NCBI GenBank assembly: GCA_964367085.1
Contig: CAYIWL010000001.1
Coordinates: forward strand, 1-46,651
From: JACPIN01 sp964367085
GTDB lineage: Archaea > Nanobdellota > Nanobdellia > SCGC-AAA011-G17 > ARS1403
Length of the DNA stretch: 46,651 nt
Reading direction: 5' to 3'
The translations under genes were made by a program, and so were the position numbers. The notes under the pieces were generated by a model. The model was not told the DNA's origin. It saw nothing but the letters and a program-made list of their open reading frames with translations, and did no database searches. Numbering within the stretch: position 1 is the first letter of the stretch; every line of letters begins with the position of its first letter. Shown in pieces: positions 8,144 through 16,541 of the stretch.

Positions 8144-8317
8144 TTATAAGCTTTGTGATGGTTGGCTTTGCTTGTATGCCCTTCTGTATTTTCCAAATTT
8201 ATCTTCTGGCGAGAATTTTGCCGGTTTTGGGGAAATTGTCTTGCCGTCGCATTTAGGACAATGATCCTTTAATGTGTAAGAATTACATTTTTGGCACTTA
8301 AGTATTTCTTTTGTCAT
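8144..8317 (-). CDS. nop10: H/ACA ribonucleoprotein subunit Nop10
   Basis: 57 residues, the normal size for archaeal Nop10. The zinc knuckle pair is CQKC (8-11) and CPKC (20-23), with YTLK between them, followed by the family hallmark KPAKFSPEDKFGKYRR and a short basic tail. Nop10 bridges Cbf5 and L7Ae in box H/ACA RNPs that make pseudouridine in rRNA. The start codon overlaps the end of the aIF2-alpha gene by 20 nt, which is the classic archaeal order. Confidence 0.92.
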   Translation of the reverse strand: MTKEILKCQKCNSYTLKDHCPKCDGKTISPKPAKFSPEDKFGKYRRAYKQSQPSQSL

Positions 8318-9080
8318 CTCTTTCTATTTTGAAAATACCTTTGTCTTTTATCATGGTTGAGCCTATAGATTCTACTTCTGAAAGACGCTTCTCTGCAGTT
8401 TTGTAATCATCTGCTGTTAATGTAAGCCTGTATTTTGGAGCACCGAGGTAAATTATCCTTGTTCCGTTAACCTGAATCTTTTTCAGCAAATCTTTTATCA
8501 CTACTATTCCATTTGAGAGCGTTGAGGATAGAGTTATTGTTGCAGAGATTTTTACTTCTTTTTTCTTGACTTTTTCTTGGACAAGTTCGAGAAATGCTTT
8601 TTCTACTTTCTTATCTAGTTTTAACGTGCTGATCACTTTTGGATCTGCAATTATCTCTTCGTAAGCCTCGTACAATGAATTGTATTTTTCTATCAAGTTG
8701 TTTCCAATCAGCTTATATGCTTCTTCTAATGAAATTTCTAATCTCTTTGAAAGAACTTCTAAAATCTTTTCAGCTTTTTGCTCCTGCTTGTAAGCAGTAT
8801 TCTTGTTTATCCTTTGGGATTGAGTAACTCTTCTTAACGACAGATCAATATGATTCCTTTCTATGTTTATTTTTAGAATCTTGCAGACTATCTTCTTTCC
8901 TTCTTTTACAAAGTCGCGAATATTTCTGACTCTTCCTGGAGAAATTTCTGAGATGTGGATTAAGCCTTCTTTATCTTTATACTCGTCGAGGCCTACGAAA
9001 ACTCCGTGCGGAAGAATTTTTTTTACCGTGCAAATCACGATTTCATTCTCTTCGGGCAAGCCTTTTTTTTGATAGAACAT
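8298..9080 (-). CDS. eif2a: Translation initiation factor aIF2 subunit alpha
   Basis: 260 residues, the expected length. The N-terminal S1/OB domain is visible (ICTVKKILPHGVFVGLDEY, GLIHISEIS, IDLSLRRV), then the helical middle domain, then a C-terminal alpha-beta domain (KYRLTLTADDYKTAEKRLSE). Together with beta and gamma subunits it delivers initiator tRNA to the ribosome. The stop of eS27 and this ATG are adjacent, and its own 3' end overlaps nop10. Confidence 0.95.
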   Translation of the reverse strand: MFYQKKGLPEENEIVICTVKKILPHGVFVGLDEYKDKEGLIHISEISPGRVRNIRDFVKEGKKIVCKILKINIERNHIDLSLRRVTQSQRINKNTAYKQEQKAEKILEVLSKRLEISLEEAYKLIGNNLIEKYNSLYEAYEEIIADPKVISTLKLDKKVEKAFLELVQEKVKKKEVKISATITLSSTLSNGIVVIKDLLKKIQVNGTRIIYLGAPKYRLTLTADDYKTAEKRLSEVESIGSTMIKDKGIFKIERDDKRNT

Positions 9081-9266
9081 TTATTCCAAAACCTCTAGAA
9101 TTTGGGTTTTTATTTTTCCTTTTCCGCCCGTGGGTTCTGCTAGGATTGTACTGCAGACTAAACAAATTATTTTTGAAGAGGGCTTTCCGAATACAACCTG
9201 CTCATTCTTGCAGTTTGCGCAACGTATCTTAATGAATTTGCTACTTGGCTCTTTTACTGCTCTCAT
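9081..9266 (-). CDS. rps27e: Ribosomal protein eS27
   Basis: 61 residues with the eS27 zinc ribbon: FIKIRCANCKNEQVVFGKPS followed by IICLVCSTILAEPTGGKGKI. The two CxxC pairs and the C-terminal ILAEPTGGK are diagnostic. It lies 1 nt after eL42 and is adjacent to aIF2-alpha in the conserved translation operon. Confidence 0.95.
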   Translation of the reverse strand: MRAVKEPSSKFIKIRCANCKNEQVVFGKPSSKIICLVCSTILAEPTGGKGKIKTQILEVLE

Positions 9267-9267
9267 C

Positions 9268-9576
9268 TTATGCGATCTCCAATTTCTTTGTTCTGGTGCC
9301 TGCTCTGGTCATTGTCGACTTGTTGCATACTTTGCATGTATATTTCAAATAAGTTTTTTTTGAGGTTTTTGCTCCTGTCATTTTTGGCTTTGTCGGTTTT
9401 GAACCCCATCTTCCTTTATTGCCGTAGCCAACTCCTCTCCCTCTTTTCATCGCTCTTTGAATTGAACCTCGCCTTAATGAACCTCTTTTTGTTCCTGTCT
9501 TCAGCTGGGTAACTTTTTGCTCTGTATGTTTTCTGCAGCTTGGACAGAATCTTTTTTGTGTTTTAGGAATTTTCAT
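9268..9576 (-). CDS. rpl44e: Ribosomal protein eL42 (L44e)
   Basis: 102 residues. Motifs include KIPKTQKRFCPSCRKHTEQK, a long basic central arm (GYGNKGRWGSKPTKPK), and the second zinc knuckle CKVCNKSTMTRAG. It leads the operon. On the minus strand a GCTTAAAA TATA-like box at about 9601-9610 lies about 25 nt before the ATG, so the transcript is probably leaderless. Its promoter region is back to back with that of the AbrB/PIN pair. Confidence 0.95.
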   Translation of the reverse strand: MKIPKTQKRFCPSCRKHTEQKVTQLKTGTKRGSLRRGSIQRAMKRGRGVGYGNKGRWGSKPTKPKMTGAKTSKKTYLKYTCKVCNKSTMTRAGTRTKKLEIA

Positions 9577-9630
9577 TTCAATTCTTTTTCTTCGGAGTGT
9601 TTTTAAGCTTTTTTAAAATCGGATAGAAAG

Positions 9631-9663
9631 GTTTAAATACATGAGTTCATGACATCATGAGAA
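9631..9663 (+). promoter_or_regulatory. vapB-type promoter with three CATGANNN repeats
   Basis: A TATA-like TTTAAATA begins at 9632. It is followed by three CATGA pentamers at 9640, 9648 and 9656, spaced exactly 8 nt and reaching the ATG at 9665. Two of them form the palindrome TCATGA. They cover the expected transcription start, so they are a plausible antitoxin operator. Confidence 0.5.
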
Positions 9664-9664
9664 A

Positions 9665-9919
9665 ATGCTAACAAAATTAACTAAAGGACAGCAGTTGACG
9701 ATACCTGCAATTTACAGACATAAGCTTGGAATAGATGAGAATACTGTGCTTGATATTGACTTGGATGAGAGAAAAAAAAGGCTGATTGTGGAGCCTATCG
9801 GGGTTAAATCTTTGAAGGAGTTATTTGAAGAATGTGATAAGGTTAAGAATAAGACTAATAAAACCATTAGAGAGATTGAGAATGAATACATACGAGACCA
9901 AATGCTTCATGGATACTGA
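9665..9919 (+). CDS. AbrB-family antitoxin (VapB-like)
   Basis: 84 residues. The N-terminal swapped-hairpin AbrB motif is LTKLTKGQQLTIPAIYRHKL, then DENTVLDIDLDERKKRLIVE. The C-terminal helix (SLKELFEECDKVKNKTNKTI) would wrap the toxin. The partner PIN gene overlaps the 3' end. Three CATGANNN repeats lie upstream. Confidence 0.85.
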   Translation: MLTKLTKGQQLTIPAIYRHKLGIDENTVLDIDLDERKKRLIVEPIGVKSLKELFEECDKVKNKTNKTIREIENEYIRDQMLHGY

Positions 9920-10298
9920 TATTTTTGTGAATGCTTTTGTCGACCTTGATGAAAGCAAAAAGAGGAATTCCAGGCGTTTACTGGAGGAAGTGAGTAAAGG
10001 ATCTATAAACCTTGTTACTGATTTCCTTGTGCTGGTTGAATCTTTTTATACTATAGAAAAATTCAAGAATGCTACTATTGCTGTCAAGGTTTTGAGGGAA
10101 CTTCTTTCTTTAGGCAGTCTTGAAATTATTCCTATTAACCACACCATTTATTTCGAGTCCCTTAAGAGAGCTGAAAAGTATAAACTGAAATTTAACGATC
10201 TCGTTCATTACACTGTCGCTTTGCTCAATAATGTTTCTGAAATTTATTCTTATGATAAAGACTTTGATAAATTAGAGATTAAGAGAGTTGAGCCGTGA
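9882..10298 (+). CDS. PIN-domain ribonuclease toxin (VapC-like)
   Basis: 138 residues from ATG 9882, which overlaps the antitoxin by 38 nt. This start keeps the first PIN strand (ETKCFMDTDIFVNAF) intact; ATG 9909 would remove most of it. The acidic PIN residues are D11 in MDTD, E in LVLVESFYTIE, D in KFNDLVHYTVAL and D in SYDKDFDKL. It is expected to be an Mg-dependent RNase inhibited by the upstream AbrB protein. It is convergent with the TrmB-like gene, with adjacent stop codons. Confidence 0.85.
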   Translation: MNTYETKCFMDTDIFVNAFVDLDESKKRNSRRLLEEVSKGSINLVTDFLVLVESFYTIEKFKNATIAVKVLRELLSLGSLEIIPINHTIYFESLKRAEKYKLKFNDLVHYTVALLNNVSEIYSYDKDFDKLEIKRVEP

Positions 10299-11018
10299 TT
10301 ATTTTTTTGCTATTCTCCACAAAATCTCCCAAAAATTCATATAACTCTTTGTTAATTCTTTACCTTCAATTAAAATTCCTATAGGTGGATTAATCCACAT
10401 TATAATTGCGACTTTATCCGCATAAATAAAAGTTGTTGAGGGACTATCATAAACTCTTGGAATGTATTTAACATCTGAAAAGATAACTGGATTTTTCTTT
10501 CTTAATTCCCTTAATTTTTCACTGTAAATTACTTTTAATTTTATTTTTTCTTTTTCTCTTTTCTTATTAAATTGTTGAAAATATATTGGTAATGTTTCTT
10601 CATATTTCCCCTGGGCTCCAAATACGTAAACTGTTTGTTTTTCTTTTAACATGTCTTCCATAATCGCTTTGATGCCACTTTTACCCTGAAAAACTCTTAT
10701 TTCATGTTTGTGTATAGATGAATTCTTTTTAGATTCTAGATCTGGAAGGATTTTATTGAAGAGATCTTCTTTTTCTTTTAATATTTTTAGGAAGTAAGAA
10801 GGATCTGTTGCTGCAAAATATTTGTGTTTTCCCTCTATTATGTAAGAAACTAAACCCTTCTCTCCGAGCCTCTTTAGTATATCATAAACATTTACTCTAT
10901 GAATTGGAAGTTTATTTATAATCTCGGTTATAGTTGATGGGCCCTTTTCTAATAAAAATAAATATATCTTTGCTTCATTTTCAGTTAATCCTAGTTCTTG
11001 TAATACCTGAATTTCCAT
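10299..11018 (-). CDS. TrmB-like transcriptional regulator
   Basis: 239 residues. The N-terminal winged helix is typical of TrmB: LQELGLTENEAKIYLFLLEK, then an RVNVYDILKRLGEKGLV recognition region. The following part has EIRVFQGKSGIKAIMEDML and a C-terminal phospholipase-D-like regulatory fold (VYVFGAQGKYEETLPIYFQQ) that ends in WEILWRIAKK. TrmB proteins sense sugars or other effectors and repress or activate genes. A 16-bp palindrome (11061-11076) sits in the divergent region shared with the gene at 11115 and partly overlaps the minus-strand TATA box, which suggests autoregulation. The effector is unknown. Confidence 0.85.
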   Translation of the reverse strand: MEIQVLQELGLTENEAKIYLFLLEKGPSTITEIINKLPIHRVNVYDILKRLGEKGLVSYIIEGKHKYFAATDPSYFLKILKEKEDLFNKILPDLESKKNSSIHKHEIRVFQGKSGIKAIMEDMLKEKQTVYVFGAQGKYEETLPIYFQQFNKKREKEKIKLKVIYSEKLRELRKKNPVIFSDVKYIPRVYDSPSTTFIYADKVAIIMWINPPIGILIEGKELTKSYMNFWEILWRIAKK

Positions 11019-11060
11019 ATTTATCCTTTGAAAAAGCTAATTCTTAAATCTTTGGTTTAT

Positions 11061-11076
11061 AGTAATGCATATTACT
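11061..11076 (+). promoter_or_regulatory. Inverted repeat AGTAAT-N4-ATTACT, candidate TrmB-like site
   Basis: The 6-bp arms are perfect complements around GCAT. The site lies between divergent promoters: a TTTAAAT box at 11084-11090 for the plus-strand gene and a TATAAA-like box at about 11056-11062 on the minus strand for the TrmB-like gene. Confidence 0.5.
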
Positions 11077-11114
11077 ACATACCTTTAAATTTTGAAGTAG
11101 TGATAAATAATTAA

Positions 11115-11744
11115 ATGAACCCGTATAGAACCCTTGATGATATTATTGGTAGATTCTTGATTTCAACTTCTAGGAGGATATATGATAAAACATGTTTAAA
11201 TGATAGACTCATCGATTTGCATGATAATCAAGAATTATCTTGGATTTACAGTAATTGTGCAAAACTATGCTTATTCGGTGGTGGTCTATTTTCTACGTTT
11301 AATGGATCAAATTGGGAAACTGCCCTCGGATTTTCGGGTTATGTTCTTAATAGTGCTGATGTAGTTTCTTCTTTTGGTTATATGTGTGAGAAAGAAAAGG
11401 TTAGAGACCCGGAAGGTTATAGGAAATTTAGCGAAGAGATGGAAATGGGATTTCAAAAAGACTGGTTATTGAGGAATGGAGGAAAGATTGTCTCCAAAAC
11501 AACGTTTTTTTTTGAATCTATAAGTGGAGCATATAATAATATACAGCAGAAAGTTAGAATGCCAATCTTTTTATCAAGCATATATTATGGGGGTAGAATA
11601 GTGGATGGAGTTTATAATTTCTTTTTTGAAGATGGACATAAATTAAGTGAACTTCCAGATCTGTATGAATTATTTATGGCTTCAGGATTAGCCTCTTGGT
11701 CAAGTGCAATATACTTGAAAGGTTCTGATAAAGAAAAAGATTAA
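11115..11744 (+). CDS. Hypothetical protein, possible membrane-associated
   Basis: 209 residues, family not recognised. It begins MNPYRTLDDIIGRFLIS and has weakly hydrophobic, Gly-rich segments (LCLFGGGLFSTFNG at about 52-65, PIFLSSIYYGGRIVDGVYNF in the C-terminal half, FMASGLASWSSAIYL near the end). These could be membrane-associated helices, as in channel-like proteins or peroxisome-PEX11-like folds, though the match is too weak to claim. It is divergent from the TrmB-like regulator across a palindrome-bearing intergenic region, so it is a candidate TrmB target. A TTTAAAT box 25 nt before the ATG indicates a leaderless start. Confidence 0.6.
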   Translation: MNPYRTLDDIIGRFLISTSRRIYDKTCLNDRLIDLHDNQELSWIYSNCAKLCLFGGGLFSTFNGSNWETALGFSGYVLNSADVVSSFGYMCEKEKVRDPEGYRKFSEEMEMGFQKDWLLRNGGKIVSKTTFFFESISGAYNNIQQKVRMPIFLSSIYYGGRIVDGVYNFFFEDGHKLSELPDLYELFMASGLASWSSAIYLKGSDKEKD

Positions 11745-11750
11745 TTCTTT

Positions 11751-12347
11751 TTAACTGTTTTCATGTTGGATCTTTTCCGCTCTGTTTTTGTTTATCAACA
11801 CCTGCGCTGTTTTTTCAGGCAGGTTTGCCACGTCTTCTTTTACAAACGGGCCATAGACGCTGCAGTCAGCCCCTACAAATCTCGGCACTGAGCGCATGAA
11901 TCTTATTAAAGTTGTATTTGTGTTTTCTAAATTTTGATTTTTTAAGACTTTCGATTCTGGTGCTGGCTCGCTTTTTTCCTTAATTGAAAACTGTGTTAGT
12001 GATGAGAGGATTGAGTTGTAAAGGTCTTCTTCATTTTCCAACAGGTTTTTTGCTTCTGTTGCGTTTTCTGTTCTCGAGTTAAGCAATGCCAGATCAAGTA
12101 TTTTCCTCTTTCTTCTCTCTATGATCTCGTTGGCAATCTGCCTTATCGTCTTTAGCTGTTTTTCAGTATTCTTAATCTCCTCCGGGAATGAGTTTTTTTC
12201 TTTTTGCGACTTTAGTATAATCTCTTTCTCTTCCAGATAAGAGGATAACTGCTTTAAAAAACTGGGATCTATCTTCTGCAATTCCTGTCTTGTTTTTTCT
12301 TTTGACAAGATTTCATAAAGGGCTTCGTGGGTTATTATAGAGGACAT
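11751..12347 (-). CDS. GINS replication complex subunit (Gins15/51-like)
   Basis: 198 residues. The long helical A-domain comes first (TIRQIANEIIERRKRKILDL), followed by a linker. The small beta B-domain at the C-terminus (IRFMRSVPRFVGADCSVYGP, LPEKTAQVLINKNRAEKI) identifies the archaeal Gins51 type, in which the B-domain follows the A-domain. GINS links the MCM helicase with GAN/Cdc45-like proteins at the fork. The gene is divergent from the GT-C gene at 12409 and shares an AT-rich region (TATATAAATTTA on its strand) that can serve both directions. Confidence 0.85.
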   Translation of the reverse strand: MSSIITHEALYEILSKEKTRQELQKIDPSFLKQLSSYLEEKEIILKSQKEKNSFPEEIKNTEKQLKTIRQIANEIIERRKRKILDLALLNSRTENATEAKNLLENEEDLYNSILSSLTQFSIKEKSEPAPESKVLKNQNLENTNTTLIRFMRSVPRFVGADCSVYGPFVKEDVANLPEKTAQVLINKNRAEKIQHENS

Positions 12348-12408
12348 AATCTTATCTTGCTGCTTAGGATTAAATAAATTTATATAGCGTAGTTATTATT
12401 TTCAAAAG

Positions 12409-13875
12409 ATGCAGGTTAAGAGAAATCATCGGATTTTGATACTGATTTTTCTTGTTGTTTTGTCTGCTGAGCTGTATTTTTCTCTTCAGACGCCTTACTT
12501 AGATAATCAGGGATACTTAATTGAAAGATATACCGAACATATCCTTGAAACCGGGAAGCCGCTTTTTTATGATACGCTAAGTTATAATGGGAGAGATGTA
12601 TTGTATTCTCCGCTCTGGCATTACGTGCTGGCTGTTTTCAGCTTGATGTTTGGAAACTTTGTCTTCAAGTTAGTTCCTGCCTTATTTTCTTCTTCACTTG
12701 TCTTCGTAGTTTATTTACTAAGCAAAAAAATTGTCGACAATGAGGAGCTGGCTTTGTTTATTGCACTCATGAGCGGGTTTATTCCTGTTGTTTTTGTCGA
12801 TTCCTTGATTAGTGCATCAGTCTACAGCCTAGCTATTCCGATAATGTTCTATCTGATATATCTATTTATGGATCTTGATGAGAAGAAGATTGGCGTGTTT
12901 GTTGCACTTTCCTTCTTATTGAGCTTACTGCATCCTGTCTCAATCTTGTTCTCTCTCGGGCTGCTTGTATATTATCTTCTTGGGTTGAGTGAGAACATGA
13001 AAATCTCCAATCTGAATGTGGAGGCGATGGCATTTAATTTTGTCTCTACTTTTTTTATCCAATTTCTGATCTATAAAAAAGCGTTTTTAGAATATGGGTT
13101 TAGTGTTATCTGGCATAATGTTCCGAGCCAGATACTTGGAAGCTATTTTGATTTTGATTTGTTTGGAATGCTGTACAGAGTTGGAGCTCTGACATTGATA
13201 TTTGGACTTATAGGAATAATATGGGGGATGATAAAGAAAAAAGATAGAATCATGCTATTGTGCGGATTTGCTTTGGCAACATTGATACTATTATGGCTCA
13301 GACTTCTTGAACCAACGGTAGGAATGATGTTTTTGAGCGTGGCTTTAATTGTTGCGAGTGCATTTACACTGAACCTTTTCTTGAACTATCTTGGAAAAAC
13401 TAAACTACCTTATTATAGATTAAGCTTTATTATGATTGTGCTTGGATTGATAATATCGAGTCTTGCCGTGCCTAGTTTTGTTCTTGCTTCGAAGCATGTG
13501 AATGATGATGTGCCGAGCGATTATGAGATCTTGGTTTTGAAATGGGTTGAGGAAAATGCGCTGCCTGATGTTACGATAGTTGCTCCCCTTGGAAAGGAAC
13601 ATACTATGACTGCAGTTGCCGGGAAAAGGACTGTGCTCGATGATAACTTCTTATTAGCGCCGGAAACTTCTGAAAGATATAGAGATATTGAAAGACTTTA
13701 TAGTACTAAATCGGAAGTAGAAGCACTTGAGATAATTGCCAGGTATAATATAGATTATGTTTTTATACCTATTGAAACTGAACTGAAATACGGGAAGGTA
13801 AAATGGACAGATGATGAAAGCTGCTTCAGAGGAATCTTTTTTGGAACACCAAAGGTATATCAAGTTATTTGCTAA
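12409..13875 (+). CDS. Multi-spanning GT-C-like glycosyltransferase A
   Basis: 488 residues with about ten membrane segments, starting RILILIFLVVLSAELYFSL. A polar first loop, LDNQGYLIERYTEHILETGK, has the acidic character of GT-C enzymes that use dolichol-linked sugars. A soluble C-terminal domain of about 120 residues includes EIIARYNIDYVFIPIE, a pattern seen at the end of PMT/STT3-like archaeal proteins. A TATA box TTTATATA at 12378-12385 gives a leaderless start. The 3' end overlaps the next, similar gene by 65 nt. Role: probably surface glycan assembly or protein glycosylation; the exact sugar is unknown. Confidence 0.7.
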   Translation: MQVKRNHRILILIFLVVLSAELYFSLQTPYLDNQGYLIERYTEHILETGKPLFYDTLSYNGRDVLYSPLWHYVLAVFSLMFGNFVFKLVPALFSSSLVFVVYLLSKKIVDNEELALFIALMSGFIPVVFVDSLISASVYSLAIPIMFYLIYLFMDLDEKKIGVFVALSFLLSLLHPVSILFSLGLLVYYLLGLSENMKISNLNVEAMAFNFVSTFFIQFLIYKKAFLEYGFSVIWHNVPSQILGSYFDFDLFGMLYRVGALTLIFGLIGIIWGMIKKKDRIMLLCGFALATLILLWLRLLEPTVGMMFLSVALIVASAFTLNLFLNYLGKTKLPYYRLSFIMIVLGLIISSLAVPSFVLASKHVNDDVPSDYEILVLKWVEENALPDVTIVAPLGKEHTMTAVAGKRTVLDDNFLLAPETSERYRDIERLYSTKSEVEALEIIARYNIDYVFIPIETELKYGKVKWTDDESCFRGIFFGTPKVYQVIC

Positions 13876-15106
13876 ACTCTCGATTTTAATTTTAGCTTTG
13901 GCATTTTTGCTACTTCCTGGAATATTAAGAGAAAGCGAGCTTGCTATCGGAGACAGACCTTATTATCATCTGACTAGAGAGGGAGATACTGATAGAATAG
14001 GCATCGGATGGAACTTTTTACTCAGATATTTTCCGATGAATATTTTACTCCCTGCTATTGGTTTGCTTAGTGTATTTTTTATTTTTTTCAACTTGAAGAT
14101 GCTCAAGCTAGAAGAGCGGTTGCTTGCGACAGGATTCTTTATAATCTCGCCTGCTTTTGTATATCTGTTTAATGTCGGAGAGAGATTTGGGATGGCCTTT
14201 CTCTTTACACTAATTGCTAGTTATTTTCTTCTCGATAAAAAACATTTAATTGCTGGAATTTGTGTCGTTCTTGTTTTCTTATTTGACATTTGGATCGGGG
14301 TTTTTGCAATTGCTATTTTGCTGCTTTATCTTCTTATCAGATATAACAAGAAAAAAATTTTCTATTCGCTTTTAGGTGTGATCTTTCTACTGCTTCTAGT
14401 CCTTGGGAAGTTCAATGCCGGAATTATTTCTGACATGGGTGCTAAAATCGGAAGCAGCGTATTTGCGATCTTATTTGTTGCATTTTGCTTTTTGTTTTTC
14501 TGGGATAGAAAGAGATTTTTTTCATTCTATGCTATTGCTGGATTACTATTCCTCTTCTCTCTGAAAGTTGAATTTGGAATATTCTATTTTGGCTTGTTTT
14601 TGAGCATACTTGTCGGGCTTTGCTTCTTTGAATTGCTAAGGATCAGATGGGAGAGCAAACTAGTGAGAGATTTAATACTGCTCATTTTTGTTTGTGGGTT
14701 GCTGTTTTCAGGATTAAGCTATGCAAATAGGATTAGCAAGGAGAAACCCAATGAAGATATTTTTAATACACTAAGCAGATTGCCTGATGGTGCTGTTGTT
14801 TTCGCCGACCTTGAATACGGAAATTGGATAGATTACAACGGAAAGAAGAGTGTGTGGCACAGCTTGATGGATAGAGATAAGATTGAAACCATTAGAAAAG
14901 ATGTTTCTATCCTCTTAGAATCGAAAGATTATACTAAGACTACAGAAGTCCTTGAGAGATATCAAATTGATTACTTGTTATTAGATCCAGAGTTAAAACA
15001 GAGATGGCATGAATCCGGGCTGATTTATCTTTTGAAATACAACAGCGAGGGCTTTAGATTTTTGTTTGAAGAAAATGGGGTTGAAGTTTGGAGATTCTTT
15101 AGATGA
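13811..15106 (+). CDS. Multi-spanning GT-C-like glycosyltransferase B
   Basis: Up to 431 residues. ATGs at 13811/13814 or a TTG at 13841 could start it; the first hydrophobic helix begins about 25 residues after 13811, so the shorter form is possible and would reduce the 65-nt overlap with protein A. About ten membrane segments precede a soluble C-terminal domain that has VVFADLEYGNWIDYNGKKSV and VLERYQIDYLLLDPE. The former resembles the WWDYG-type block of oligosaccharyltransferase-like proteins; the latter matches the end of protein A. The two are likely diverged partners. The stop overlaps the GT2 start (ATGA). Confidence 0.7.
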   Translation: MMKAASEESFLEHQRYIKLFAKLSILILALAFLLLPGILRESELAIGDRPYYHLTREGDTDRIGIGWNFLLRYFPMNILLPAIGLLSVFFIFFNLKMLKLEERLLATGFFIISPAFVYLFNVGERFGMAFLFTLIASYFLLDKKHLIAGICVVLVFLFDIWIGVFAIAILLLYLLIRYNKKKIFYSLLGVIFLLLLVLGKFNAGIISDMGAKIGSSVFAILFVAFCFLFFWDRKRFFSFYAIAGLLFLFSLKVEFGIFYFGLFLSILVGLCFFELLRIRWESKLVRDLILLIFVCGLLFSGLSYANRISKEKPNEDIFNTLSRLPDGAVVFADLEYGNWIDYNGKKSVWHSLMDRDKIETIRKDVSILLESKDYTKTTEVLERYQIDYLLLDPELKQRWHESGLIYLLKYNSEGFRFLFEENGVEVWRFFR

Positions 15107-15738
15107 GCATTAGCATAATTGTTCCTGTGTACAATGAAGAAAAATACTTAGCAAATACATTAGAAAGGATTAAGGCTCAGAAGTTTAAGGATTATGAATT
15201 AATTGTTGTATGCAATGGATGCACTGATAAGAGTTTTAACATTGCTAAAAAATATGCCGACAAAACCTTTAGCCTGAAGGAGGGAAATGTTTCAAAGGCT
15301 AAGAATTTCGGGGTCGAAAATGCAAAATATGACAAGTTGATTTTTCTTGATGCTGACGTTCTAATAGGGGCGGAATTGCTTGATGCCGTTGATAATCTCT
15401 TGGATGAAGGTGCTTTTTTTGGAACGGCAAAGGGAAAGGGAAAGGGGATTAGGAATAATCTTTATTTAAATTTTAAAAACTTCATAAATAGATTCAGGCC
15501 ATGGAGCCACGGATTTGTTTTCTGCGATAAAAAAAGTTTTTTTGAGATTAATGGCTTTGATGAAAGTTTGACTAGGGGGGAGCTTAGAGATTTTTTTAGC
15601 AGAGCTAAAGGGAAATACAAGAGAATAAATGCTTATGTTGTGCCTGATGATCGAAGGATAAGAAATTGGGGTATATCAAGATTAATTTATTACTGGCTGT
15701 TTGAGAAAAATAAAGAAGAATATCTATCCGTTAGATAA
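15103..15738 (+). CDS. Family 2 glycosyltransferase
   Basis: 211 residues. The GT-A fold starts at residue 3 with SIIVPVYNEEKYLANTLERI, followed by YELIVVCNGCTDKS, the nucleotide-sugar metal motif FLDADV and the acceptor-side GFDESLTRGELRDFF. The length is that of the minimal catalytic domain, with no membrane helix. ATGA overlap with the GT-C gene upstream marks an operon, so this enzyme may make the lipid-linked sugar used by the membrane enzymes. Donor and acceptor are not predictable. Confidence 0.85.
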   Translation: MSISIIVPVYNEEKYLANTLERIKAQKFKDYELIVVCNGCTDKSFNIAKKYADKTFSLKEGNVSKAKNFGVENAKYDKLIFLDADVLIGAELLDAVDNLLDEGAFFGTAKGKGKGIRNNLYLNFKNFINRFRPWSHGFVFCDKKSFFEINGFDESLTRGELRDFFSRAKGKYKRINAYVVPDDRRIRNWGISRLIYYWLFEKNKEEYLSVR

Positions 15739-16459
15739 ATTTTGAAATTATTTTTATATGGTTCTTATCTAGACCACCCAGTCTGAAGATGATCGCCTCG
15801 GTTATGTTATTTTTCTCTGCTATCTCCAAATCTGCCCTTAATTTTTCCGGAGATAGGGCTGGTTCTTTTCCAGAAATTCCAGTTGCTATTGTGCCGAATG
15901 CAGGAATAAATCTTTCTCCAAATGTTTCTTTATAATCTTTAATTTTATTGTCTAGGAAACTTCTTGGGAAAGGCCACATTGACGTGTAAAACATCTTTAT
16001 CAATCTCGTTTTGTATTTTATTGGATCATAATTTAAACCAAGAAGTTTTAGTGTGCACCTTATGGGGAAATACTCTGCAGTGTATACATTGCTATGATTC
16101 TTTATGAAATTTGTTATCGCTGATTTATTTCTATAAAAGTTGTGGAACTGCGTCAGATAGAGTTTTGAATTTTGTGTTGTTGGCAATTCTAAGTCAATCA
16201 TCACAGAGATGTTTTTTGGAACTTCATTTAAACTTCTCTTCAATGCAGACCTTTTTGAAAATGGCGAGAACCAGTAGCCTTCTTCTTTTTTTAAAACCGG
16301 CCAATAAATGATTTCTTTGATGTTTTTGTTTTTAATCTTTATCTTGTTGAATTCTGACAATGATGGAGAAGCGATATATAGTTTTGTTTTGAAGTTTATC
16401 AATTTGATTTTATCCATATTTTGTTTCGTAGGGAACTCTTCAAAGAAGCTGATCAGCAT
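15731..16459 (-). CDS. Conserved hypothetical, TIM-barrel-like
   Basis: 242 residues. The order of strands (KLYIASPSL, IKEIIYWPVLKKEEGYWFSP, VMIDLELP, VYTAEYFP, RFIPAFGTIATGI, EAIIFRLGGLD) looks like a TIM barrel with charged strand ends, similar to uncharacterised archaeal proteins encoded beside glycosyltransferases. There is no signal peptide. It may act on a glycan or lipid-linked precursor, but no catalytic pair can be named with confidence. The 3' end overlaps the GT2 gene by 8 nt, convergent. A minus-strand TATA box ATTTATATAG lies at about 16484-16493. Confidence 0.6.
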   Translation of the reverse strand: MLISFFEEFPTKQNMDKIKLINFKTKLYIASPSLSEFNKIKIKNKNIKEIIYWPVLKKEEGYWFSPFSKRSALKRSLNEVPKNISVMIDLELPTTQNSKLYLTQFHNFYRNKSAITNFIKNHSNVYTAEYFPIRCTLKLLGLNYDPIKYKTRLIKMFYTSMWPFPRSFLDNKIKDYKETFGERFIPAFGTIATGISGKEPALSPEKLRADLEIAEKNNITEAIIFRLGGLDKNHIKIISKFI

Positions 16460-16541
16460 ACTATATTGGTGTTGTTAGTCTATATAAATTCTTAGGAAAG
16501 ATTTAAAAAATTCAAAATGATTGCAGATTCAGAGGTGCTTG

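Noticed and set aside
9825..9881. Longer start of the PIN toxin
   Set aside because: It would overlap the antitoxin by 95 nt; ATG 9882 already includes the complete first PIN strand.
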